DNA of 39,999 bases from Lysobacterales bacterium (GTDB lineage Bacteria > Pseudomonadota > Gammaproteobacteria > Xanthomonadales > SZUA-36). Positions within the stretch are counted from its first letter, which is position 1. The number at the start of each line of letters is the position of its first letter. Below the pieces are notes generated by a model. That model was not told the DNA's origin. It searched no databases and saw only the letters and a program-made list of their open reading frames with translations. The stretch spans positions 2,437 through 42,435 of the forward strand of contig JAOZKI010000016.1 in NCBI GenBank assembly GCA_029935455.1, in the 5' to 3' direction. Below are positions 32,692 through 39,999 of the stretch, piece by piece. Both the position numbers and the translations under genes were made by a program.

Positions 32692-34308
32692 TCACTTTTC
32701 GAGGGTAGGTATGAAGGTAGGCGTGATACGTGCCTCCAGCGCCTGCTCCAGGGCGTAAGCCATCTGAATTAATTCCGCTTCGGAGAAAGCACGGCCCAGG
32801 AAACCTACGTTGACCGGCAGGGACATAACGGCGCCGGCGGGCAGCACAATGCTCGGGAGACCGGAGACGGCAGACAGGGTCGATGTGCCCCCAAAACTGT
32901 AGCGATCACCCTGCACCCAATCGGTTTTCCAGGCGGGTCCGTTTACCGGGATAAACAGGGCATCCAGCTCATATTCATCCAGCAGAGCATCCATGGCCTG
33001 ACGGACAGCCACATTACTGCCTTCCCGGGCCTCCAGATAGGCCGCGCTATGGAGCCCGTCGCGCGCTTGGGCGTCGATAAAAATGTCCTGCCCGAAAATC
33101 GGCATGACCGCCGCCGCATGTGCCTCATTCCAGGCCACCAGTTGCGCCAGCGTAGCGACTTCAGCCGGTACGTCAGCGGCGGCCAGATACGCGTTCAGAT
33201 CGGCTTTGAACTCGGTCAACAGCACCTCCAGCTGCTGCTGTCCCAAACCCTCCGGTGCCGACCAGCTCACCGGATCAACCAGCTCCGCCCCCAGGGCGGC
33301 CAGCGTCTCGGCGGCCTGTTCATAGATGGCTTCCACGCGTGGGAACTGGCCCGCACCCGTGTAGCTCCGATAAATGCCAATGCGCTTGCCGGCGAGGCTG
33401 AGCCCCAGGGGATCAGGCTGCAGACTGGGGCTACCGCCCGGCCAGGCCTGTGCCCCGGGATCGGCGGGATCCAGGGCGATCATGGCCTCCAGCATAAGAG
33501 CCGCATCACGCACGCTCCGCGCCATGGGTCCGGCCGTATCCTGCGAGTGAGCAATAGGGATGATGCCGTCACGGCTGACCACACCCAGCGTAGGTTTGAT
33601 GCCCACAATGCCGTTCATACCCGCCGGGCAGACAATAGAACCATTGGTTTCCGTGCCCACCGCCAGGGGCGCCAGCCCCGCGGCCACGGCCACGCCAGAG
33701 CCGCTGGATGAGCCACAGGGATTACGATCCAGCACATGGGGATTACGCGTCTGGCCACCCACGCTGCTCCAGCCGCTGGAGGAGCCGTAGTCCCGAAAGT
33801 TGGCCCATTCGCTAAGGTTGGTCTTGCCGAGAATAATCGCGCCGGCTGCACGCAGGCGCTCCACGTGGAAGGCGTCATCCGCGGCGCGCTGTTGCGCCAG
33901 GGCCAGAGAGCCGGCATGGGTAGGCATGTCATCACCGGTATCGATATTGGCTTTCAGCAACACGGGCAGCCCATGCAAGGGACCTTGCGTACCGCCTTTG
34001 ACGAAGGCCTGATCGAGGCGGCGGGCTTCCGCCAGCGCCTGCTCATTGAGGGCCAGCACCGCATTCAGCTCGGGACCGGCATCATCGAGCCGGGCAATAC
34101 GATCCAGCGACGCCTGCACCAGGGCCTCGGCGCTCAGGTCACCGGCCGCGAGACGCTCACGGAGCACCCAGGCGTCCTCCAGCAGCCAGTCATCACTAGG
34201 CAGGTCCGGCTCGACAGCCACGGCGGTCGGCGTGGATGCTTTCGATTCCAGCGGGCGCTCACAGGCCGTGAGCATAAGCACAGCTAAAAACAGCGAGATA
34301 CGAAGCAT
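32692..34308 (-). CDS. Lipoprotein amidase (amidase signature family)
   Basis: A 538-residue amidase-signature hydrolase with a lipoprotein signal peptide: MLRISLFLAVLMLTAC, lipobox LTAC with Cys16. The Ser-cisSer-Lys triad can be placed at K119 (GLPVLLKANID), S200 (NPCGSSSGSG) and S224 (GTETNGSIVCPAG). Family members hydrolyse many amides; the second Gly of the usual GGSSGG motif neighbourhood is altered (CGSSSGS), which is tolerated. The ATG at 34308 follows GGAG and begins the signal peptide; a longer reading has no ribosome site. It lies 51 bases behind the PhzF gene on the same strand and may share its transcript. Confidence 0.92.
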   Translation of the reverse strand: MLRISLFLAVLMLTACERPLESKASTPTAVAVEPDLPSDDWLLEDAWVLRERLAAGDLSAEALVQASLDRIARLDDAGPELNAVLALNEQALAEARRLDQAFVKGGTQGPLHGLPVLLKANIDTGDDMPTHAGSLALAQQRAADDAFHVERLRAAGAIILGKTNLSEWANFRDYGSSSGWSSVGGQTRNPHVLDRNPCGSSSGSGVAVAAGLAPLAVGTETNGSIVCPAGMNGIVGIKPTLGVVSRDGIIPIAHSQDTAGPMARSVRDAALMLEAMIALDPADPGAQAWPGGSPSLQPDPLGLSLAGKRIGIYRSYTGAGQFPRVEAIYEQAAETLAALGAELVDPVSWSAPEGLGQQQLEVLLTEFKADLNAYLAAADVPAEVATLAQLVAWNEAHAAAVMPIFGQDIFIDAQARDGLHSAAYLEAREGSNVAVRQAMDALLDEYELDALFIPVNGPAWKTDWVQGDRYSFGGTSTLSAVSGLPSIVLPAGAVMSLPVNVGFLGRAFSEAELIQMAYALEQALEARITPTFIPTLEK

Positions 34309-34359
34309 AGGAACTCCAAAAATGTTCAACAATAGGCAGACCGTTCGTGCCGGCATTGG

Positions 34360-35202
34360 CTAGGGAAATGCCACTCTACCCTCGATCACGCTGACACAGC
34401 GACCACCGACCCAGACCTGCTGTTCCTCCTGCGCCACCTGGATCAAACCCTCACGGCCAAGCACGCGCCCCTGACTGGCACGATACTGTTGTGGCGCACG
34501 CCCGGATTGAATCATCCACTGTGCCAAACCGGCGTTAAGGCTGCCGGTGACCGGGTCTTCCGGTACGCCCAAACCTGGCACGAAGGCGCGCACCTCAAAA
34601 TCCGCGCCCCGGTCTTTACCGCGCCAGGGACCTATTAGTCCCAGGCGATGATCGCCCAGCGCCTGCATGTCCGGCTTTACCGCCAGCACCTCCTCGGCAC
34701 TGGCTAGTAACAGGGCACACCAGCCGGGACCGTTGTCAACCCATTGATGGGCCACCACTTGCTCCGGTTGAATACCAAGGGCCACAACCAATTCCGCAAC
34801 CAAGGGTCGCTCCAATGGCCCTGCACGCAACAGGGGTGGCGCACAAAAGGCCAGCCCCGTCTCATTCCTGCGCAGAGACACCAGCCCCAATTGACACTCC
34901 TGCACGAGTTGCCCCGCCTGTTGGGGCTGACCGCCCGCCTCCAGCCAGGCGTGGGCGCTGCCGAGGGTCGGGTGACCGGCAAAGGGCAATTCGCCACCGG
35001 GCGTAAAAATACGCAGCCGGTAATCCGCCTCCGGCCTGGTGGGCGGTAACAGATAGGTCGTCTCCGACAAATTGGTCCAGCGCGCGAAAGCTGCCAGCGC
35101 GTCGTCATCCAGCCCCTCGGCCTGATGCACGACGGCAACCGGATTGCCGGCCTGCGGTTGCGCACCAAACACATCAACCTGTCGAAATTCAAAATCTCGC
35201 AT
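34360..35202 (-). CDS. PhzF-family isomerase/epimerase-like protein
   Basis: A 280-residue PhzF-fold protein. Family hallmarks are FRQVDVFGAQPQAGNPVAVV at the N-terminus, NLSETTYLLPP with the conserved Glu that acts as general acid/base in PhzF, and the paired glycine loops FTPGGELPFAGHPTLGSAHAWL (cited as GELPFAGHPTLGSAHAW) and VPGLGVPEDPVTGSLNAGLA. No phenazine genes are present; most bacterial PhzF relatives have unknown substrates. The ATG at 35202 starts the conserved region after an AAAGG element. The amidase gene follows downstream. Confidence 0.9.
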   Translation of the reverse strand: MRDFEFRQVDVFGAQPQAGNPVAVVHQAEGLDDDALAAFARWTNLSETTYLLPPTRPEADYRLRIFTPGGELPFAGHPTLGSAHAWLEAGGQPQQAGQLVQECQLGLVSLRRNETGLAFCAPPLLRAGPLERPLVAELVVALGIQPEQVVAHQWVDNGPGWCALLLASAEEVLAVKPDMQALGDHRLGLIGPWRGKDRGADFEVRAFVPGLGVPEDPVTGSLNAGLAQWMIQSGRAPQQYRASQGRVLGREGLIQVAQEEQQVWVGGRCVSVIEGRVAFP

Positions 35203-35261
35203 AGCGTTTAAGCCTTTGCTCTGGCATGAGTAAGCGCAGACCATAGCGCATCTATGGCAAT

Positions 35262-35285
35262 GTCACCGTCACCGTCACCGTCACT
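35262..35285 (+). repeat. GTCACC hexamer tandem repeat
   Basis: Three perfect copies of GTCACC and a fourth ending in T lie in the spacer between the divergent PhzF and PPK2 genes. A CCATAG/CTATGG inverted repeat at 35241-35257 lies just before it. Confidence 0.85.
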
Positions 35286-35292
35286 GGCATTA

Positions 35293-35322
35293 TTGTCCGA
35301 ACGTAAACGTAGCGACTACACT
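35293..35322 (+). promoter_or_regulatory. Candidate promoter of the PPK2 gene
   Basis: TTGTCC at 35293-35298 and TACACT at 35317-35322 are separated by 18 bases, about 75 bases before the PPK2 start. Confidence 0.45.
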
Positions 35323-35398
35323 AAGGTGGCTGGCGTCCGACCAAGCACTGGCTAAGCAGCCGCTGTGGGCGCGCGCAGGACAGAAAGGACCCCCCGCA

Positions 35399-36391
35399 AT
35401 GACCGGCAATAGCATTGAGCTCACTGAAGCGATCAACCTACTACGCTCCATGAGCGGACAGGAACTTCGCGACTATGGTTTCCGGGTGAAAAACACCTTC
35501 GACGAGGTTGACGATCCGGTACTCATCGGGCCGGACGGCCTGCCCGTGGAAAGCTGGCGCGAGGGCTATCCCTATGAAGACAAGCTAAAACGCAAGGCCT
35601 ACAACCAGGAAAAGCGCTTGCTGCAGGTCGAGCTGCTTAAGGCGCAGGAATGGATCTGTTCTTCCGGGCAACGCGTCGTGGTGCTATTCGAAGGCCGCGA
35701 TGCAGCCGGTAAAGGCGGCACCATCAAACGTTTCATGGAGCATCTCGACCCCCGCCATGTAGACAATATCGCCCTTTCAAAGCCCACGGAGACAGAACGC
35801 GGGCAATGGTTTTTCCAGCGTTACATCGAACACCTGCCGACGCGCGGCCGGCTGGTGCTCTTCGACCGGAGCTGGTACAACCGCGCGGTAGTGGAGCATG
35901 TCATGGGCTACTGCACCAGCAGCGAATATGAAGACTTCATGATCGCCGTTCCAGAGTTTGAACGCATGCTCACACGTGCTGGCATCCTACTGATAAAACT
36001 CTGGTTTTCCGTATCCCGTCGGGAGCAAATCACGCGCTTTGCGATTCGGCGCATTGACCCGGTTCGACAATGGAAGTTGAGTCCGACAGACCTGGCCTCG
36101 CTGGACCGTTGGCATGAATATACGCAGGCCAAGGAAGCCATGTTCGAACGCACCAGCTCGGCGCACGCGCCCTGGACCGTGGTGCGCAGTAACGATAAGA
36201 AACGGGGACGTCTGGAAGCCATGCGCTATGTACTCAACCACCTGCCCTATGCAGGCAAGGACCAGAAGCTGGTCACGCAACCCGACCCCCTGATCGTCGG
36301 CTCACCACAGCAAATTCAGGCGGAGGTTGGCGAAGACCTCGGCTGGGCAGACTTACGCCATCCGGAACACCCTGAAGCCTACAGCCACTAG
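35399..36391 (+). CDS. ppk2: Polyphosphate kinase 2 (PPK2)
   Basis: A 330-residue PPK2 enzyme that transfers phosphate between polyphosphate and nucleotides. The Walker A loop is GRDAAGKGGTI at 99-109 and the Walker B/lid region is LVLFDRSWYNRAVVE with D156. The family motif SVSRREQITRF and WKLSPTDLASLDRW segment are present. The layout fits class I, which favours ADP or GDP phosphorylation, but class needs phylogeny. An AAAGGA ribosome site precedes the ATG. The last four bases overlap the end of the convergent GFA gene. Confidence 0.94.
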   Translation: MTGNSIELTEAINLLRSMSGQELRDYGFRVKNTFDEVDDPVLIGPDGLPVESWREGYPYEDKLKRKAYNQEKRLLQVELLKAQEWICSSGQRVVVLFEGRDAAGKGGTIKRFMEHLDPRHVDNIALSKPTETERGQWFFQRYIEHLPTRGRLVLFDRSWYNRAVVEHVMGYCTSSEYEDFMIAVPEFERMLTRAGILLIKLWFSVSRREQITRFAIRRIDPVRQWKLSPTDLASLDRWHEYTQAKEAMFERTSSAHAPWTVVRSNDKKRGRLEAMRYVLNHLPYAGKDQKLVTQPDPLIVGSPQQIQAEVGEDLGWADLRHPEHPEAYSH

Positions 36392-36816
36392 CCCGGCGGA
36401 TAGCTTGCATAGCCCTCGAGCTGATGCAGCGCTTCACACCAGCCAGCGCGGGAATCTTCAAAAATTCGCGCCTGCGGTGCTAGCGGTGGTTCCTTATCGA
36501 GTGATCCCGCCGGAATCATGATGGCTTTGAAAGCCGGAATGAGCCGCGGGACCCGGCTGCCGCAGCAGCGGCAAAAACTGTTGCCAAAATGTTGTGCTTC
36601 GGGCAACTCAAAGCTCGTGATGTTGTCCACGCCTGCAAGCCATTTAAGCTCACCCCGCGCAAAGATATTAGATGCATGAGCTGAGCCCGTGACCCGTCGA
36701 CAGCGCTGGCAGTAGCACAGAAAGAAACGCCGTGCCGCCCCCGTAATCTCATAGCGTACCGCCCCACACAGGCAGCTGCCCGGCATGGTGGTGGCTCCAT
36801 TATCTGTCGAATTCAT
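36388..36816 (-). CDS. GFA/CENP-V-type zinc-binding protein
   Basis: A 142-residue member of the GFA (glutathione-dependent formaldehyde-activating enzyme-like, CENP-V/GFA) family. It has GSCLCGAVRYEI near residues 13-24 (C15, C17), a second cluster LCYCQRCRR (C34, C36, C39), and FCRCCGSRVPRL in the middle, all likely zinc ligands. The family binds zinc; an enzymatic role with formaldehyde-glutathione is claimed for one branch only. The ATG at 36816 follows a strong GGGAGG site; an in-frame reading 26 codons longer lacks support. It is convergent with PPK2. Confidence 0.9.
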   Translation of the reverse strand: MNSTDNGATTMPGSCLCGAVRYEITGAARRFFLCYCQRCRRVTGSAHASNIFARGELKWLAGVDNITSFELPEAQHFGNSFCRCCGSRVPRLIPAFKAIMIPAGSLDKEPPLAPQARIFEDSRAGWCEALHQLEGYASYPPG

Positions 36817-36969
36817 AAGACCTCCCAAAGCGTTTTCTCCATGATAGCGCGGCTGATGAAAGCGCATGCACCGGGCCAAAGCCGTGATCAACAACAGCTG
36901 CTCCTCGGCAGCTGGCCTCTCCAGTGACTAGACTGAAAGCAGGCCCGGTAATTGCTATGGAGGCGTATC

Positions 36970-37797
36970 ATGAAACCCCTAATGCCCGTCTGGCTACTCG
37001 CAATGCTCCTGTACCTGACCGCTTGCCAGGAAGCGGAAGTCGCCAGCGAAACGCCGCCAGAGTCCCTGACGACGGTCACCGACAAGGCTCAGAACCGCTG
37101 TGAATTGGTGATGGGCTGGGATCCCTGGGCGCCCTATCAGTACGAGATAGCAGGCGGGCGCGTGTTTGGATTGGATGTGGATCTAATGAACGCGGTCAGC
37201 GCCGGGGCAGGCTGTACGCTGCGTTACAAGAAGGACACCTGGGGCAACCTGCTGCAAGCGCTAAAGGCCGGTGATGTGGATCTGCTCGCAGGCGCCACGC
37301 AAACGCCGGAGCGCTTGACCTTCGCCCGCTTCACCTCCCCCTATCGTACGGAAGAATTTTATCTCTATCTTCCCGTCGATCAGCAGTCAGAACTGACCGG
37401 TGAGAACCTGGTCAGCATGGTCGCCAGCGGTCTTCGCATCGGCGTTGTCGATGGCTATGTGTACGGACCAGCGATTATGGCCTTGCAAGACGCGCCTGAA
37501 CTGGGTCAGCAGTTTCATTATGCAGCCATGGCAGAGACCAACTTCGCACGCTTGCTGGATGGAGCAATCGACGCATTTATTGAGGACCGTTACGTGGGTG
37601 CCGCTATCACTCGCCACAAGAACCTTGGCAGCCGTATTGCCCGGGGACGCACGCACCTGACCAGCAGTCCGGTTCGCATTATGGTAAGCCGGGCCTCTGT
37701 CAACGAAGACACTTTTAATGCGCTTGAAGCCAGCGTGCTTGAACTCTCGGCTAACGGTGCCATAGACAAGGTGCTCAGTCTTTATGGTGAGCCCTGA
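36970..37797 (+). CDS. Orphan extracytoplasmic solute-binding lipoprotein (SBP family 3)
   Basis: A 275-residue lipoprotein with lipobox LTAC (Cys19) and an SBP_bac_3 domain: LVMGWDPWAPYQYE, the FGLDVDLMNAVS segment, LLQALKAGDVDLLAGATQTPERL (cited as LKAGDVDLLAGATQTPERL) and FTSPYRTEEFYLYLP. This type binds polar amino acids or related ligands for ABC importers. No permease or ATPase gene is adjacent, so it may serve a distant transporter or a sensor. The ATG at 36970 sits behind GGAGG. The stop codon lies inside a 9-bp hairpin shared with the next gene's end. Confidence 0.9.
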   Translation: MKPLMPVWLLAMLLYLTACQEAEVASETPPESLTTVTDKAQNRCELVMGWDPWAPYQYEIAGGRVFGLDVDLMNAVSAGAGCTLRYKKDTWGNLLQALKAGDVDLLAGATQTPERLTFARFTSPYRTEEFYLYLPVDQQSELTGENLVSMVASGLRIGVVDGYVYGPAIMALQDAPELGQQFHYAAMAETNFARLLDGAIDAFIEDRYVGAAITRHKNLGSRIARGRTHLTSSPVRIMVSRASVNEDTFNALEASVLELSANGAIDKVLSLYGEP

Positions 37798-37813
37798 GAA
37801 CTGACTCAGGGCT
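37790..37813. terminator. Hairpin shared by two convergent gene ends
   Basis: AGCCCTGAG and CTCAGGGCT form a perfect 9-bp stem around a 6-base loop. It contains the stop codon of the binding-protein gene and the last codons of the opposite-strand gene. No T run follows on either side, so it may be a bidirectional processing or weak termination element. Confidence 0.55.
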
Positions 37814-38360
37814 GGCGCTCAAGCACGGCCCTGAAACGCGGCTGCTCATGCCGTTCAAGGTAGTAAATCAGGGTGTGTGCTTGCTCATCGAGGCTTAGAA
37901 ACCACTCGTTGGTCGCTGCTTCCGGCAGCATCTCGGCCGTTTGCGCATCCGCGGGAAAAGACTGCGCCAGCCCCGTGCCTGCGGTGTGCGCCGTGCCGCC
38001 ATATTCCGTGACCTCATGTGGCGTACCGTCAGGATGCCGGTGGTCGTGCTTTAGCTGTAGACCGGTCGCTGTTGGCCGCAAAACCCAGGTGCGGGAGCGA
38101 TCGCTACCCACGGCCAGAGCAATGCGCACTTCCTGTGGCTGGCACTGGCTGATGGTGGCCACCAGCGGCGCCTGCCAGGGTTCGCCGGGATTCTCTGGGT
38201 AGACAGTCTGGCCCCGGAACTTGGCCCCACACAGCGCTCGCAGTTTCTCAAAAAAAACCTGTTGTTCAGGGACCACCCACAGCGCCCCGCCTTCCATCTC
38301 AGCGGCCTGTGCGTTCATCCACAGCCCAGCGCAGATCAGACCAGCTAAGCAGTACCGCAT
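37806..38360 (-). CDS. Secreted protein of unknown function
   Basis: A 184-residue protein with a signal peptide ending MNAQAAEMEG. The mature part contains two cysteines, LRALCGAKFRGQTVYPENPGEPW and ISQCQPQEVRIALAVGSDRSRTWVL (quoted in part: FRGQTVYPENP, AVGSDRSRTWVL), a His-rich KHDHRHPDGTPHEVTEYGG, and NEWFLSLDEQAHTLIYYLER near the end. Similar secreted proteins exist in gammaproteobacteria to my knowledge, without known function. AGGAGAA precedes the ATG at 38360. Confidence 0.85.
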   Translation of the reverse strand: MRYCLAGLICAGLWMNAQAAEMEGGALWVVPEQQVFFEKLRALCGAKFRGQTVYPENPGEPWQAPLVATISQCQPQEVRIALAVGSDRSRTWVLRPTATGLQLKHDHRHPDGTPHEVTEYGGTAHTAGTGLAQSFPADAQTAEMLPEAATNEWFLSLDEQAHTLIYYLERHEQPRFRAVLERQP

Positions 38361-38441
38361 GCGAATTCTCCTGTGCGTAACAGTCCAGAGTCTAGGTCAT
38401 GTAATGCCATCAAACCAGAACGCCCCCCAACGCAACGCATC

Positions 38442-38969
38442 CTATGCACGGGGTCTGGGTGGGGCCGCCCAGTGCTGGGTAACTTCCGGCTGTACCGGTC
38501 GCTCCAGATAGGTTGCCAGGGCCACATGACTGTGGGTTGAAAGCACGCTCTCCAAGGCATTGATCTGGCGCAGCAACAACTCCAGCGCCTGCGTGTCTGC
38601 GAGACGGACTTTCATGATTAGCGAACTGTCACCGGTCACGGAATGCAACTCTTCCATTTCTGGCAGTTTCGCCAATGCATTGATTGCATCACTGTGCCCC
38701 CAGTTGTGGGTGGCCACATGCACAAATACCAGCAAGGGTTTGCCAACGGAGGGACCATGCAGCAGCGCGACCGTCCGCTGAATGACGCCCCGGGCTTTCA
38801 GTTTCTTCACCCGTTCATGGACCGCCGGCGCCGACAACCCCACCTCACGCCCCAAATCGGCATAACCACGGGTAGCATCCCGCACCAGCGCACCTAATAT
38901 TTTTCGGTCAAGACGGTCCAGCGCCGGGCGCTGACCCGGTGCCGGCTGAATGGTTTCTGTTTCTTTCAT
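38442..38969 (-). CDS. Lrp/AsnC-family transcriptional regulator
   Basis: A 175-residue regulator with an AsnC-type helix-turn-helix (about 17-62: LDRLDRKILGALVRDATRGYADLG, cited as LDRKILGALVRDATRGY, then LSAPAVHERVKKLKARGVI) and a C-terminal ligand-binding RAM/ACT-like domain (about 78-155, with SVTGDSSLIMKVRLAD). Members sense amino acids. It is divergent from an indoleamine 2,3-dioxygenase-family gene over a 101-base AT-rich spacer, so tryptophan or kynurenine control is likely. The arrangement resembles kynR-type regulators beside kynurenine-pathway genes. AAAGG precedes the ATG. Confidence 0.92.
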   Translation of the reverse strand: MKETETIQPAPGQRPALDRLDRKILGALVRDATRGYADLGREVGLSAPAVHERVKKLKARGVIQRTVALLHGPSVGKPLLVFVHVATHNWGHSDAINALAKLPEMEELHSVTGDSSLIMKVRLADTQALELLLRQINALESVLSTHSHVALATYLERPVQPEVTQHWAAPPRPRA

Positions 38970-39017
38970 GGAAGCCTTTTACTCTCAAAACATGAGGAAT
39001 AATCTTAGGTGAATTTA

Positions 39018-39046
39018 TTGTTTAGCTGAATTTTTTTCATTATTTT
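39018..39046 (+). promoter_or_regulatory. Candidate promoter and Lrp-type site before the dioxygenase gene
   Basis: TTGTTT at 39018-39023 and TATTTT at 39041-39046 are 17 bases apart, 25 bases before the dioxygenase start. TGAATTT occurs twice in direct orientation (39010-39016 and 39027-39033), 17 bases apart, and the spacer is far more AT-rich than its surroundings, which fits binding by the neighbouring Lrp-family protein. A reverse -10, TAAGAT, lies at 39002-39007. Confidence 0.5.
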
Positions 39047-39070
39047 TCCATAGGAACTGATTGCATTCAT

Positions 39071-39999
39071 ATGACTCTCCAACTTCAGGACTACGACATT
39101 ACGGGCAAACACGGCTTTCTGGCCTCCTTTTATCCCGACCAGGTGAACCTTCCAGCCGCCCTGCTACCTGTTCGGCAGGCGGCTCTGAATCTGCCCCGAA
39201 GCCTGCCCAGCGGACGTATTCGTACTGTGCTGGCTGGTCTCGAATGCGTGGATATGGAGGCTGTTCTCCGTACCACCAGTGACGCTCAGCAGCGTTTGGC
39301 CATGGTGCATTACTCATTTCTGGTGCAGGCCTATGTTTGGGGTGAAGCGGACGCACCGCAGCGGCTGCCGGCGCACCTCGCCGTGCCCATCTGGGCCTTA
39401 GCCAGCCAGTTGGGTCAACAACCCCTGCTTCCCTATTCTGCCTACGTACTCGATAACTGGGGGCTGCTCGATCCGGAGGGTGGCATAACCCTGGACAACC
39501 TGTACATGCCGCAACAGTTCCTTGGCGGCCAGGATGAGGCCTGGTTCGTAATGATTCATGTCGCGATTGAGGCCTGCGCGGGTCAGTTGCTGGTGGAATT
39601 TCCCGGCCTGCTAGAGGCAGCGGAGGCGGGTGATCTGGTGGCCCTGGATGAACATCTGGTGCGCATGATCCGCGTTTGGAAAGACATCAACGCCCTGTTC
39701 GACCGCATGCCCGAGCGTTGCGATCCCTACGTCTACTTCCATCGGGTAAGGCCCTGGATTCATGGCTGGAAAGACAACCCGGCCCTGGGTCCCGGACTGA
39801 TCTATGAGGGCGTTGCCGCGGCGGGCGGTCAGCCGCAAAGTTTCCGGGGCCAAACCGGCTCTCAATCCTCCATTGTGCCGGCCGTTGACGCCGTGCTGGG
39901 TCTGGGCCATGCCGACGACCCCTTACGCCGCTATCTTGACGAGCTGCATGCCTATCGCCCCCCCGCGCACCGACGCTTCATCGAACGCGTACGCAGCGA
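39071..39999 (+). CDS. Indoleamine 2,3-dioxygenase-family protein, truncated by window end
   Basis: The reading frame is open to the last base (309 codons). It matches the haem-dependent indoleamine 2,3-dioxygenase family, which opens the tryptophan ring to N-formylkynurenine. Family landmarks are in order: YVLDNWGLLD, RPWIHGWKDNPAL, LIYEGV around residue 245, SFRGQTGSQSSIVPAVDAVLG (cited as RGQTGSQSSIVPAVD), and PPAHRRFIERV near 297-306. The haem-ligand histidine of human IDO lies further toward the C-terminus and would fall outside this window. ATG at 39071 is the first in-frame ATG; an AGGAA element is somewhat far upstream. It is divergent from an Lrp/AsnC regulator. Confidence 0.92.
   Translation, partial: MTLQLQDYDITGKHGFLASFYPDQVNLPAALLPVRQAALNLPRSLPSGRIRTVLAGLECVDMEAVLRTTSDAQQRLAMVHYSFLVQAYVWGEADAPQRLPAHLAVPIWALASQLGQQPLLPYSAYVLDNWGLLDPEGGITLDNLYMPQQFLGGQDEAWFVMIHVAIEACAGQLLVEFPGLLEAAEAGDLVALDEHLVRMIRVWKDINALFDRMPERCDPYVYFHRVRPWIHGWKDNPALGPGLIYEGVAAAGGQPQSFRGQTGSQSSIVPAVDAVLGLGHADDPLRRYLDELHAYRPPAHRRFIERVRS

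Noticed and set aside
1-39999. CRISPR arrays, tRNA or rRNA genes, insertion sequences, prophage or integrative elements
   Set aside because: No regular spaced repeats, cloverleaf-like sequences, transposase or integrase genes were seen on either strand by reading; a tRNA scan could still be run to confirm.

Overview
The window is ordinary chromosomal DNA of a GC-rich, Gram-negative, aerobic heterotroph, most likely a gammaproteobacterium. Two TonB-dependent outer-membrane receptors, several lipobox lipoproteins, a type 2 EF-G, a purK-purE pair and AbgT, BacNav and Na+/solute symporter genes support this and suggest a saline, probably marine-type habitat. This is inference from protein families. 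I saw no rRNA, tRNA, CRISPR array, transposase, integrase or phage gene. Coding density is high, with 29 protein genes; the last one runs off the right edge.

Layout. 1-3100: a secreted fasciclin protein, a solo SsuA/THI5-like binding protein on the opposite strand, and an MscS-type channel. 3.1-7.0 kb: a TonB receptor, then purK-purE overlapping by ATGA. 7.1-11.1 kb (minus): an operon of a bacterial voltage-gated sodium channel followed by two AbgT-family transporters. 11.1-13.7 kb: a stand-alone EF-G paralogue behind a leader that carries an intrinsic-terminator hairpin. 13.7-18.0 kb (minus): a translationally coupled operon of two phytoene-desaturase/PYROXD2-type flavoproteins and a GcvT-family protein, divergent from an AraC regulator with an NTF2/SnoaL-like N-terminal domain. 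19.0-23.0 kb: an unknown membrane protein, a gamma-glutamylputrescine-oxidase-like flavoprotein and an Na+/solute symporter. 23.1-24.3 kb: DUF1289, SixA and a small secreted protein.

24.5-34.3 kb looks like a peptide and nitrogen scavenging area: a TPR-sulfotransferase, a large TonB receptor, a secreted S9 prolyl-oligopeptidase-type peptidase, an agmatine-deiminase-family protein with a Tat-like leader, and a lipoprotein amidase preceded by a PhzF protein. 35.4-38.4 kb holds PPK2, a GFA/CENP-V-type protein, an orphan extracytoplasmic binding lipoprotein and an unknown secreted protein. The right edge has an Lrp/AsnC regulator divergent from an indoleamine 2,3-dioxygenase-family gene across an AT-rich spacer, pointing to regulated tryptophan breakdown.

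The least explained pieces are the two-flavoprotein plus GcvT operon with its unusual regulator, the sodium-channel/AbgT operon, and the EF-G leader. None is proven new from sequence alone. Each is set out below with a decisive test.
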